DNA of 64,000 bases from Phyllobacterium pellucidum (GTDB lineage: Bacteria; Pseudomonadota; Alphaproteobacteria; Rhizobiales; Rhizobiaceae). Positions 40,860 through 49,700 of the stretch are shown here, piece after piece. Location: NCBI RefSeq assembly GCF_013327855.1, contig NZ_JABUMX010000002.1, forward strand, positions 124,001 to 188,000, in the 5' to 3' direction. The position numbers and the translations under genes were made by a program. The notes under the pieces were generated by a model, which saw only the letters and a program-made list of their open reading frames with translations, was not told the DNA's origin and did not search any database. Numbering within the stretch: the stretch's first letter is position 1; the number at the start of each line of letters is the position of its first letter.

Positions 40860-42287
40860 ATGGATGTGACCACGCACATTGCGGGCCCGCGGGGCACGCT
40901 GGTCGAACGGGTGATGGACGAGATCCGTCAGCGGGTAATGCGGCGCACGCTCGCACCGGGAGCCAAGCTGCCATCGATTCGCAGCTTTGCAGCCACAATG
41001 GGCGTTTCGAAATCGACAGTTGTCGAGGCCTATGACCGGCTCACCGCGGAAGGTGCCATCCAGTCGCGGAGAGGCTCGGGCTTCTACGTGGCCGGCCATC
41101 TGCCGCCGCTCAGCCTGACAGAAATTGGCCCGCGCCTCGACCGTGCCATTGACCCGCTATGGGTGTCGCGCCTGTCGCTTGAGGCTGGCGAGGACGTGGC
41201 AAAGCCCGGCTGCGGCTGGCTTCCCGCCGAATGGATGCCCGAGGACGGCATCCGCAGGGCCTTGCGGACACTGGCGCGGGGCGAGACTTCTGCCATCACC
41301 GATTACGCCTCGCCTCTCGGGCTGCATCCCCTGCGGCAACTGCTTTCGCGCCGCATGGCCGACCATGGGATCGAGGCAGCGCTGGACCAGATCATGCTGA
41401 CAGAGTCAGGTACGCAGGCGATCGATTTGATCTGCCGGTTCCTCATCGAACCCGGCGATGCGGTTATTGTGGACGATCCCTGCTACTTCAACTTTCACGC
41501 CCTGCTCAAAGCGCACCGTGCCAGGATCATAGGCGTGCCCTTTACGCCGTCGGGTCCCGATCTTGAACGCTTTGCCGCTGCACTCGAGGCGAACAGGCCG
41601 CGCCTCTACATCACCAACGCGGCATTGCACAATCCCACCGGAGCGACCCTCTCGCCAGTCGTCGCCCACCGCCTGCTGAAGCTTGCCGAGCAATACGGCC
41701 TGACCATCGTCGAGGACGATATCTTTGCCGATTTCGAGCACGAGTCCGCTCCCCGTCTTGCCGCATTCGACGGTCTCGAACGGGTGATCCACATCGGCAG
41801 TTTCTCGAAGTCGCTATCCGCATCGGTGCGCTGTGGCTTCGTCGCTGCGCGCCGTGATTGGGTCGAGGCTCTGGTGGACCTGCGTGTCGCGACCTCCTTC
41901 GGCGCTGGCCGCATTTCCGCGGAACTGGTCTACCTGATGCTCAAGGATGGCGGCTATCGCAAGCACATCGATGGATTGCGCACGCGCCTGGCGCGCAGCA
42001 TGGGTGAAACCCTCTCCCGGTTGAAATCCATGGGCGTTACGCCGTGGATCGAACCGCGCGGCGGCATGTTCGTGTGGTGCAAGCTGCCGCAAGGTGCGGA
42101 TGCGGCGGCAGTCGCGCAGTACGGGCTAACCGAAGGCGTGATCTTCGCACCCGGGCAGGTGTTCAGTCCCTCGCCCGGAGCAAATGCCTACATGCGCTTC
42201 AATGTTGCGCAATGTTCCGACCCGCGCATTTTCCGGACGCTGGAGGATTCGCTCGCTCGGGCTCAGATGGCGCCTGCCATCTCCTGA
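40839..42287 (+). CDS. MocR/GntR-type regulator with aminotransferase domain
   Basis: A 482-residue regulator. The N-terminal GntR winged helix (VMDEIRQRVMRRTLAPGAKL PSIRSFAATMGVSKSTVVEA) is joined to a fold-type I PLP aminotransferase-like domain; the PLP lysine is in GSFSKSLSASVRCGFV. Such MocR proteins sense PLP or amino acids; here it probably controls the divergent EamA gene. An alternative start is the ATG at 40860. It converges on the DUF1697 gene with a short overlap. Confidence 0.88.
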   Translation: MDTNAVQMDVTTHIAGPRGTLVERVMDEIRQRVMRRTLAPGAKLPSIRSFAATMGVSKSTVVEAYDRLTAEGAIQSRRGSGFYVAGHLPPLSLTEIGPRLDRAIDPLWVSRLSLEAGEDVAKPGCGWLPAEWMPEDGIRRALRTLARGETSAITDYASPLGLHPLRQLLSRRMADHGIEAALDQIMLTESGTQAIDLICRFLIEPGDAVIVDDPCYFNFHALLKAHRARIIGVPFTPSGPDLERFAAALEANRPRLYITNAALHNPTGATLSPVVAHRLLKLAEQYGLTIVEDDIFADFEHESAPRLAAFDGLERVIHIGSFSKSLSASVRCGFVAARRDWVEALVDLRVATSFGAGRISAELVYLMLKDGGYRKHIDGLRTRLARSMGETLSRLKSMGVTPWIEPRGGMFVWCKLPQGADAAAVAQYGLTEGVIFAPGQVFSPSPGANAYMRFNVAQCSDPRIFRTLEDSLARAQMAPAIS

Positions 42288-42799
42288 AGCGTCAGAACCG
42301 TGCGCCAGTTGCGCGCCGTCAGCGGCACTTTCAAAACCTTGTCGAGCGCTTCGGCCAGCTCCGAGGTGCCGAAACCGTCGGGCGTATAGAGATAGAGCAC
42401 GCGATTACTGACGGTGAAGCTCTCGGAACCGCTTGCCCTCGTCTCAAGCTCTGTAAGGGCAGCATCTGTCGGTTCGCTATCAAGGATTACTGCATGCAGC
42501 GATTTCGGGTTTTCCTTGGCCTGCGGATAGGGATTCTTCGCGACCATGCAATTCCATTCGTCGATGCTGCGAAGCGAGACGCGAGACTCAAAGCCAAACG
42601 TCTTTGGAAAGAGATCCGCAATCATCTTTTCGATACGCGCTGCCGTCTGGTTCGATTTGAAGACGACATTGCCGCTCTGAATATACGTCGTCACGTCCGC
42701 CAGACCCGCCTCCTCCAGCGCGCTGCGCAACGTCTCCATTTTGACAAGCTTGTTGCCCCCGACATTGATCCCGCGAAACAGCGCGATATAGACCGTCAT
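42263..42799 (-). CDS. DUF1697 protein, second copy
   Basis: A 178-residue protein with MTVYIALFRGINVGGNKLVK, ADVTTYIQSGNVVFKSNQ and VLYLYTPDGFGTSELAEAL, the DUF1697 signature. It is a paralogue of the gene just upstream (about 40% similar by eye). Start ATG 42799, preceded by GGAGGGGG. The function is unknown. Confidence 0.85.
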   Translation of the reverse strand: MTVYIALFRGINVGGNKLVKMETLRSALEEAGLADVTTYIQSGNVVFKSNQTAARIEKMIADLFPKTFGFESRVSLRSIDEWNCMVAKNPYPQAKENPKSLHAVILDSEPTDAALTELETRASGSESFTVSNRVLYLYTPDGFGTSELAEALDKVLKVPLTARNWRTVLTLQEMAGAI

Positions 42800-43344
42800 T
42801 GCGTTCCCCCCTCCAGCCGCTCGGCCAGATCCCCCAATTTCAACACTGTATTCCAATTGCGCGCCGTCGCGGCAACCTTCAGCGTCGATTCAATTTTGCC
42901 ATGCAGTTTCGACTGCGATGCCCCCTGCGGCGGATAGTAGTAAAGGACCTTGCCCAGAATTTTGAATTGTTCCGGCAACCCCGCCGCCTTCCGCTCAAGG
43001 GCCTGGACCGCCTCCTTTTCAGGCTCCTTCTCCAGAATGAACGCGTGGAGTTTGTTGCCCTCGGCCGCGTGCTGCGGGAACGGATTGCCGGCAATGAGGC
43101 TCGACCATTCCTGCCGGTCGAGGATCATGATTGCCTTGGAGAACGCAAAGTTTTCCAGTGCGATAGACGCCACTCTTTGCAAGATGGTTTGCCGCTGAAG
43201 CTCCGACACCAAAACGACATTGCCCGTATTGATATAGGTGGCGACCTTGTCGAGGCCGGCATCGACCAGCGCGTCCTTCAGCGGCTTGACGGGCAACAAG
43301 GTTGCTCCGCCCACGCCACGGAACAGGACGATATAGGTCGTCAT
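42796..43344 (-). CDS. DUF1697 protein, first copy
   Basis: A 182-residue protein with MTTYIVLFRGVGGATLLPVK, VATYINTGNVVLVSELQ and VLYYYPPQGASQSKLHGKI, matching the second copy in length and layout. ATGA overlap with it. Its start overlaps the ilvA stop (TGATG), so ilvA and both DUF1697 genes are read together. Confidence 0.85.
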   Translation of the reverse strand: MTTYIVLFRGVGGATLLPVKPLKDALVDAGLDKVATYINTGNVVLVSELQRQTILQRVASIALENFAFSKAIMILDRQEWSSLIAGNPFPQHAAEGNKLHAFILEKEPEKEAVQALERKAAGLPEQFKILGKVLYYYPPQGASQSKLHGKIESTLKVAATARNWNTVLKLGDLAERLEGGTQ

Positions 43345-44603
43345 CAGATGATCAGTCCGGCAATCGCCTCATTGTCGGTAATATCCTGATAGGCCCAGCC
43401 CGCCTCATCGAAGCGTTTGAACAGAATATCGAAATTGACCTTGTTCTTGGTCTCGATGCCAATCAGTACCGAGCCGAAGTTTCGCGCCGATTTCTTCAGA
43501 TATTCGAAGCGCGCGACGTCATCCTCAGGCCCGAGAAGATCGAGAAACGAGCGCAATGCGCCGGGCCGCTGCGGAAAACGGAAGATGAAATACTTCTTCA
43601 GACCTTCATAGCGCAGCGATCGCTCCTTCAGTTCCGGAAGCCGCTCGAAATCGAAGTTGCTGCCTGAAACCACGAGGATGATCCGCTTCCCCTTGAGTTC
43701 GCTCTTCTTGAAGTCCTTGAGCGAGTCGATGGCGAGCGCACCGGCCGGCTCCAGTACGATGCCTTCGATGTTGAGCATTTCAAGGATCGTCGAACTCAGG
43801 CGGTTTTCCGGAATCAAAGTCACAGCGTCCGCTGTGAAGCCTTTGAGAATCTTGAAATTTTCACGCCCGATCTCGGCCACCGCCGCGCCATCGACAAAAT
43901 TGTCGACGGTGTCGAGCTTGACGCGCTTGCCCGCCTCGAGACTCCGCTTGAGGCTCGGCGCGCCAGCCGGCTCAACGAAGCGAAAGCGCGTTTCCCAGCC
44001 GAGTTCGCCGAGATAGCGGGTAACGCCGCCAGATAAGCCACCCCCGCCGACGGGGAGGATCATCAAATCCGGCAAACGCTTGTCCGGTAGCTGATGGGCA
44101 ATCTCGAACGCGACCGTCGCCTGTCCGGTGATGATGTCGTTGTGGTCGAATGGCGGCACCATGACGGCACCCGTTTCGGCGGCATAATCCTGCGCGGCGA
44201 CATAGCATTGGTCGAATATGTCGCCGACAAGACGGATTTCGATAAACTCGCCGCCGAAGGTACGCGTCTTGTCGATCTTCTGCTGCGGTGTCGTCACCGG
44301 CATGAACACGACGCCCTTCTTGCCGAAATTCCGGCAGATGAAAGCGAAACCCTGCGCATGATTGCCCGCCGAGGCGCAGACAAAGCTGATGTCTTCGCCT
44401 TTGTGCTCGTTCAGGTAATGCGCGATAAAATTGAACGCGCCCCTGATTTTATAGGAGCGAACCGGCGACAGGTCCTCGCGTTTAAGCCAGATCTGCGCAC
44501 CATACTTGTGGGACAGATAGTGATTGAGTTGCAGCGGCGTTTCTGGAAAAAGGGCGCGCATTTTTTCTGCCGCGCGCTCCACGGCCTTGATGAATGCAGT
44601 CAT
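43344..44603 (-). CDS. ilvA: Threonine ammonia-lyase (catabolic/biosynthetic IlvA)
   Basis: A 419-residue PLP enzyme that deaminates threonine to 2-oxobutyrate for isoleucine synthesis. K52 in VRSYKIRGAFNF holds PLP; ASAGNHAQGF and the GGGGLSGG phosphate loop (ILPVGGGGLSGGV) follow. The C-terminal ACT-like region (about 335-410) with FRFPQRPGALRSFLDLLG is a regulatory part. The start 44603 gives an ATGA overlap with the adenine deaminase stop. Confidence 0.92.
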   Translation of the reverse strand: MTAFIKAVERAAEKMRALFPETPLQLNHYLSHKYGAQIWLKREDLSPVRSYKIRGAFNFIAHYLNEHKGEDISFVCASAGNHAQGFAFICRNFGKKGVVFMPVTTPQQKIDKTRTFGGEFIEIRLVGDIFDQCYVAAQDYAAETGAVMVPPFDHNDIITGQATVAFEIAHQLPDKRLPDLMILPVGGGGLSGGVTRYLGELGWETRFRFVEPAGAPSLKRSLEAGKRVKLDTVDNFVDGAAVAEIGRENFKILKGFTADAVTLIPENRLSSTILEMLNIEGIVLEPAGALAIDSLKDFKKSELKGKRIILVVSGSNFDFERLPELKERSLRYEGLKKYFIFRFPQRPGALRSFLDLLGPEDDVARFEYLKKSARNFGSVLIGIETKNKVNFDILFKRFDEAGWAYQDITDNEAIAGLII

Positions 44604-46414
44604 AGGAACAGGTCAACCTTCTCGAATGTCCTGACGTCGATAATGCCGACATCGGAAATGCGCAATTCCGGTATCACGACGAGAGCGAGCAAGGAATGCT
44701 GCATATAGGCGTTGTTGAGGCTGCAGCCCATGGCGCGCATGGCCTTGACCAGTTTGTCCGCCTGCTCGGCAACGACCTCGGCCCGCTGATCCGACATCAG
44801 GCCGGCAATCGGCATCTCGACCAGCGCCAGCTCACGCCCCTTCGAGAACAGCACTACGCCGCCGCCGACCTGGCCCAGCCGATTGGCAGCCTTGGCCATG
44901 TCTTCCTTGTTCGTGCCGACAACGATCATGTGGTGGCTGTCATGTGCGACCGTGGATGCCATGGCGCAATCGAGCGTATAGCCGAAGCCTGAAACGAAAC
45001 CGTTGACCACTGCGCCGGTACCGCGATGGCGCTCGACCAGCGCGATCTGGCAGACATCGTTGCGCCGGTCCATCTGCACGATACCGTCGGAGACCGTAAG
45101 ATCGGCTTCAAGCGCACGTGTCGGCGCCTGGTTCTCGATCACTCCAATCACCCTGGCCGTGACATGCTTTGCGGGCTTCGGCGCCTTGATGTCAAAGTCT
45201 TTCGCCGTAAGCTTCTTGCCCAGCTTGATCGTGTTCTTGGCGAACGCCGGATAGTTGTATGGCGGGATCTCGGCGAGGAGCTTACCCTTTTCGGCCACAT
45301 GCCTGCCACGCGCATAGACGCGGTCGATGGTCAGATTGGCAAGATCCGAAACGATGAGGAAATCCGCAAGGCGTCCCGGGGTGATGGAGCCGATCTCGCG
45401 CTCAAGGCGGAAATGCTGGGCGGTGTTTAACGTTGCCATCTGGATGGCGGTCACTGGCTTCAGGCCCTGCGCGATCGCATGGCGAACGACGCGGTCCATA
45501 TGACCTTCATGCACCAGCGTTCCCGAATGGCTGTCATCGGTGCAAAGAATGAAATTGCGCGGATCGAGCCCCTGCTCGGTCACTGCCTTGATCTGGCTGG
45601 CAACGTCATACCAGGCAGAGCCAAGCCGCAGCATGGCGCGCATGCCCTGGCGGACGCGCGCAATTGCATCGTCCATGCGCGTTCCTTCATGATCGTCCTC
45701 CGGGCCGCCTGCAACATAGCCGTGGAAAGCCCGTCCAAGCTCGGGGGAGGCGAAATGACCGCCCACCGTCTTGCCGGCGTTCATGGTCGCATCAATGCCG
45801 CCGCGCATGGTGGCATTGTTGCTGGCGACGCCCGGAAAATTCATTACCTCGCCGAGACCGATGATATTCGGCCAGGTCATGGCTTCTTCGATATCGTGCG
45901 GACTGATGGCGGCGCCGGCATTTTCGAGGCCCGGGGCTGACGGAACGCAGCTCGGCATCTGCACGTGGACGTTGATCGGCATCGCGAGCGCTTCGTCATG
46001 CATGAGGCGCACGCCTTCGAGCCCGAGCACATTGGCAATCTCGTGCGGATCGATGAACATCGAGGTCGTGCCATGGGGTATGACGGCGCGGGTGAATTCG
46101 GTCACCGTCACCATGCCGCTTTCGACGTGCATGTGCGCATCACAAAGACCAGGGACGAGGTAGCGCCCGCCCGCATCCACCACTTTAGTCTTCGGTCCGA
46201 TACAGTGCTCGACACCGTGCCCGACAAACGCGAACCGGCCGGCGGCGACGGCTATATCCATGCCTGCAATGATTTCACCGGAATAAACGCTGACGAGGCG
46301 ACCATTACGCACCACGAGATCGGCATGTTTGCGGCCCATCGCGACATCGACCAGCAAGGATGCTGATTCCGTCCAGGACTTTGGCTTTCCGCCATGATTC
46401 GCTTGCTTGACCAT
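44600..46414 (-). CDS. ade: Adenine deaminase
   Basis: A 604-residue amidohydrolase that deaminates adenine to hypoxanthine. The metal site has DAHMHVESGMVT, then GTTSMFIDPHEIANVLG, and later the CTDDSHSGTLVHEGHMDR Asp/His region; the C-terminal half (GFVSGFGYTLDCAMASTVAH DSHHM) is the typical adenine deaminase extension. Start ATG 46414; a longer frame to 46447 is not needed. Followed by ilvA in the same operon. Confidence 0.9.
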   Translation of the reverse strand: MVKQANHGGKPKSWTESASLLVDVAMGRKHADLVVRNGRLVSVYSGEIIAGMDIAVAAGRFAFVGHGVEHCIGPKTKVVDAGGRYLVPGLCDAHMHVESGMVTVTEFTRAVIPHGTTSMFIDPHEIANVLGLEGVRLMHDEALAMPINVHVQMPSCVPSAPGLENAGAAISPHDIEEAMTWPNIIGLGEVMNFPGVASNNATMRGGIDATMNAGKTVGGHFASPELGRAFHGYVAGGPEDDHEGTRMDDAIARVRQGMRAMLRLGSAWYDVASQIKAVTEQGLDPRNFILCTDDSHSGTLVHEGHMDRVVRHAIAQGLKPVTAIQMATLNTAQHFRLEREIGSITPGRLADFLIVSDLANLTIDRVYARGRHVAEKGKLLAEIPPYNYPAFAKNTIKLGKKLTAKDFDIKAPKPAKHVTARVIGVIENQAPTRALEADLTVSDGIVQMDRRNDVCQIALVERHRGTGAVVNGFVSGFGYTLDCAMASTVAHDSHHMIVVGTNKEDMAKAANRLGQVGGGVVLFSKGRELALVEMPIAGLMSDQRAEVVAEQADKLVKAMRAMGCSLNNAYMQHSLLALVVIPELRISDVGIIDVRTFEKVDLFL

Positions 46415-46584
46415 GAAACTGCCTCTGATGCTTGGTGGTGCGAACAAACCTATACTAAAGCCGAAGGCATAGTGGGTTTGTTCACAGTCGCTCTGTCAAA
46501 AATATTCACGAACCCCATGAATTGCTTGACATACCGGCCGTGGTTTCGTCCGATAGACTGGATGCTACGCGCCGAAAGCGACGC

Positions 46585-46615
46585 TGCCAATATCGGGAGG
46601 AGAAAGATATTGGCA
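46585..46615 (+). promoter_or_regulatory. Inverted repeat with exposed Shine-Dalgarno in the tct leader
   Basis: TGCCAATATC (46585-46594) and GATATTGGCA (46606-46615) are perfectly complementary; the 11-base loop is GGGAGGAGAAA. A TTG at 46610 would open a 12-codon frame (46610-46645, ending TAA), spaced from GGGAGG for translation. Either an operator for a tct regulator or a leader-peptide attenuator. TTGACA lies at 46526-46531, upstream. Confidence 0.4.
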
Positions 46616-46673
46616 AGCTTCGGCGCCATGGTTCGTTTCGAGTAATTTCAAGAATCGTCTGGGAGGAACAAAG

Positions 46674-47651
46674 ATGCACAAACTCATCTCTTCGCTGGCT
46701 GCCACGGCTGCCTTCGCCCTTATCGCCGGTGGCGCCAATGCCGCTGGCTATCCCGAGCGCAGCATAACCATGGTCGTGCCCTTTGCGGCAGGCGGACCCA
46801 CCGATACCGTTACGCGCCTCGTAGCCGAATCGATGTCGAAGGATCTCGGCCAGCAGATCGTTGTTGAGAACGTAGGCGGCGCCGGCGGCACGCTGGGCGC
46901 CTCGCAGGTCGCCAAGGCTGATCCGGACGGCTACACCCTCCTCCTGCACCATATCGGCATGGCAACGAGCGCCACGCTGTACCGCAAGCTTCCCTATGAC
47001 ACGCTGAACGCCTTCGAATATGTCGGCCTCGTCACCGACGTGCCGATGACCATTGTCGCCAAGAAGGATTTCGAGCCAGCGGACATGAAGGGCCTCGTCG
47101 AATACGTGAAGGCCAACGCTGACAAGATTACCCTCGCCAATGCGGGCATCGGTGCAGCTTCGCATCTGTGCGGCATGCTGTTGATGAGCGAGATCAAGAC
47201 GTCGCTGGTAACGGTGCCTTACAAGGGAACCGGACCTGCCATGACCGACCTTCTCGGCGGCCAGGTCGATTTGATGTGCGACCAGACCACGAACACGACC
47301 AAGCAGATCAAGGGCGCGACGGTCAAGGCCTATGCCGTGACCTCGGCCAAGCGCCTTGATGCCCTCCCCGATCTGCCGACGGTTGCGGAAGCTGGCTTGC
47401 CGGGCTTGCAGGTCGGCATCTGGCACGGCATCTACGCTCCGAAGGGAACGCCGGCGGATGTCACCGCGAAGCTCTCAGCATCGCTGCAGAAGGCGCTGAA
47501 AGACCCGAACGTCGTAGCTCGCTTTGCCGAACTCGGCACCGTACCGGTCACCGACGCCGAGGCGACGCCCGACGGGCTCAAGTCGAAGCTTGAAAGCGAA
47601 GTTTCCCGCTGGAAGCCGATCATCGAGGCCGCGGGCCAGTACGCCGACTAG
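46674..47651 (+). CDS. tctC: Tripartite tricarboxylate transporter substrate-binding protein
   Basis: A 325-residue periplasmic Bug-type binding protein with signal peptide MHKLISSLAATAAFALIAGG. The family signature PERSITMVVPFAAGGPTDTV and the GAGGTLGASQVAKADPDGY loop are present, ending in WKPIIEAAGQYAD. The ligand of this copy is not known. RBS GGGAGGAAC upstream of the ATG. Operon with tctB and tctA. Confidence 0.92.
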   Translation: MHKLISSLAATAAFALIAGGANAAGYPERSITMVVPFAAGGPTDTVTRLVAESMSKDLGQQIVVENVGGAGGTLGASQVAKADPDGYTLLLHHIGMATSATLYRKLPYDTLNAFEYVGLVTDVPMTIVAKKDFEPADMKGLVEYVKANADKITLANAGIGAASHLCGMLLMSEIKTSLVTVPYKGTGPAMTDLLGGQVDLMCDQTTNTTKQIKGATVKAYAVTSAKRLDALPDLPTVAEAGLPGLQVGIWHGIYAPKGTPADVTAKLSASLQKALKDPNVVARFAELGTVPVTDAEATPDGLKSKLESEVSRWKPIIEAAGQYAD

Positions 47652-47723
47652 AACTATTCGCCGGTTCAGGTCCTCATGGCCTGAGCCGGCCCATTACAAA
47701 GAATTTATTGGTACGGGGGACAT

Positions 47724-48185
47724 ATGAAATCCTTAAGTTTCAGTATGCGCGACCTGATATGCGGCCTGTTTTTCATCGCAGTCGGTCTCTTCTTCGCAAT
47801 TCAGGCCTATGGCCTCGATATCGGAACGGCCTTCAAGATGGGTCCGGGCTATTTCCCTCTGGTCCTCGCCGGCCTGCTCGTCATTTTCGGGATCATCGTG
47901 ATCATCCAGGGCACGCAGGTCGAGCATGAGCCGATGGGCCCGATCGCCTGGCGCGGCATGCTTTTCATCCTGCCAGCTCCCATTCTTTTCGGCCTCACGG
48001 TGCGCGGACTTGGCTTTGTGCCTTCCCTGTTCTTGTCCGGCCTGCTCGCCGCCTTCGCCAGCTCGAAGATGCGGCCTGGAACCGCCCTTCTCCTCGTCAG
48101 CGGGCTGACGCTTTTTTCGGTAGTCGTTTTCAGCTACGCGCTTGGCCTGCCCTTCCGGCGGTTCGGCCCCTGGCTCGGACAGTGA
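47724..48185 (+). CDS. tctB: Tripartite tricarboxylate transporter TctB
   Basis: A 153-residue small membrane subunit with four predicted helices (LICGLFFIAVGLFFAIQAYG, YFPLVLAGLLVIFGIIVII, FGLTVRGLGFVPSLFLSGLL, LLLVSGLTLFSVVVFSYALG). It has the G-x-G-x-F-P-R/L pattern of DUF1468/TctB. It pairs with TctA, 7 bases downstream. Confidence 0.9.
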   Translation: MKSLSFSMRDLICGLFFIAVGLFFAIQAYGLDIGTAFKMGPGYFPLVLAGLLVIFGIIVIIQGTQVEHEPMGPIAWRGMLFILPAPILFGLTVRGLGFVPSLFLSGLLAAFASSKMRPGTALLLVSGLTLFSVVVFSYALGLPFRRFGPWLGQ

Positions 48186-48192
48186 GGCCAAG

Positions 48193-49695
48193 ATGGAACT
48201 GATCGACAATCTCACGCTTGGCTTCGTTACCGCGGGACACCCGTGGAACCTGTTGTTCTGCCTGATCGGCGTTATTCTCGGCACGCTGATCGGCGTATTG
48301 CCGGGCATCGGCGCGACCGCGACGATCGCCATGCTTCTGCCGCTCACATTCCAGCTCGAGCCGGTCTCCTCGCTGATCATGCTCGCCGGCATCTACTACG
48401 GCGCGCAGTATGGCGGCTCGACGACGGCAATCCTGATCAACATGCCGGGGGAATCGTCCTCGGCCGTCACCGCCATCGACGGCTACCAGATGGCGCGCAA
48501 GGGCCGCGCCGGCGCAGCGCTCGCTATCGCCGCCATTGGCTCGTTCTTCGCCGGTACCGTTTCGACGATACTTGTCGCCGTCTTTGCGCCGCCGCTCACC
48601 GCCGTGGCGCTGCAATTCGGTTCAGCCGAATATTTCTCGCTGATGATCGTCGGCCTCGTCTCTTCCATCGCGCTTGCCCATGGCTCGGTCATCAAGGCGC
48701 TCGGAATGGTCGTTCTCGGGCTCCTGCTTGGACTTGTCGGCACCGATATTTATACGGGTACGCCGAGGTTCAACCTCGGGATCCTCGAACTCTCGGATGG
48801 CCTGAATTTCGTCGCCCTCGCCGTCGGTGTGTTCGGCATCGCCGAGATTCTGCGCAATCTCGAAAACGAGCATGAGCGCGACGTCATGATCAAGAAAGTG
48901 ACCAATCTCTGGCCGACGCGCGAGGACTGGAAGGCGATGACTGCGCCGATTCTGCGCGGCACGGCCATCGGTTCGGCACTGGGCATCCTGCCCGGGGGCG
49001 GCGCAATTCTCGCTTCATTCGCCTCCTATACGGTGGAAAAGCGTATCTCGAAGACGCCGGAAGAGTTCGGCAAGGGCGCGATTGCCGGCGTTGCAGGACC
49101 GGAATCCGCCAATAATGCCGGCGCGCAAACGTCGTTCATTCCGATGCTGACCCTAGGTATTCCTGCCAATCCGGTCATGGCGCTGATGATCGGCGCGATG
49201 ATCATTCAAGGCATCGTTCCCGGCCCGAATGTCGCCACGGAACAGCCGGCGTTGTTCTGGGGCATCATCGCGTCCATGTGGATCGGCAATCTCATGCTGA
49301 TCCTGCTCAATCTGCCGCTGATCGGTCTTTGGGTGAAGCTGCTGACCATTCCCTATTACATGCTCTTCCCTGCGATCATCGCGTTCTGCTCGATCGGCGT
49401 TTACAGCGTCAATTCCAATGTATTCGATCTCTACGCCGTCGCCTTTTTCGGGCTTCTCGGTTACGGGCTTTCGAAACTGCGCTGCGAACCGGCGCCGCTT
49501 CTCCTCGGCTTCGTGCTCGGACCGCTGCTGGAAGAACACCTTCGCCGCGCCATGATCATGTCGCGCGGCGACCCGACGACATTCGTGACGCGGCCGCTGA
49601 GCCTCGGTCTGCTGCTCCTTGCGGCTGCCGTCCTCGTCGTCGTGCTGCTGCCGAGCATCCGCAAGAAGCGCGACGAGGTGTTCGTCGAGGATTGA
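48193..49695 (+). CDS. tctA: Tripartite tricarboxylate transporter TctA permease
   Basis: A 500-residue permease with about twelve helices. The conserved [18 protein letters not shown] and the later [23 protein letters not shown] are typical TctA/DUF112 signatures. Start ATG 48193 after TGAGG; the open frame begins upstream in tctB. Ends 5 bases before the convergent glycosyltransferase. Confidence 0.93.
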   Translation: MELIDNLTLGFVTAGHPWNLLFCLIGVILGTLIGVLPGIGATATIAMLLPLTFQLEPVSSLIMLAGIYYGAQYGGSTTAILINMPGESSSAVTAIDGYQMARKGRAGAALAIAAIGSFFAGTVSTILVAVFAPPLTAVALQFGSAEYFSLMIVGLVSSIALAHGSVIKALGMVVLGLLLGLVGTDIYTGTPRFNLGILELSDGLNFVALAVGVFGIAEILRNLENEHERDVMIKKVTNLWPTREDWKAMTAPILRGTAIGSALGILPGGGAILASFASYTVEKRISKTPEEFGKGAIAGVAGPESANNAGAQTSFIPMLTLGIPANPVMALMIGAMIIQGIVPGPNVATEQPALFWGIIASMWIGNLMLILLNLPLIGLWVKLLTIPYYMLFPAIIAFCSIGVYSVNSNVFDLYAVAFFGLLGYGLSKLRCEPAPLLLGFVLGPLLEEHLRRAMIMSRGDPTTFVTRPLSLGLLLLAAAVLVVVLLPSIRKKRDEVFVED

Positions 49696-49700
49696 GGTGC

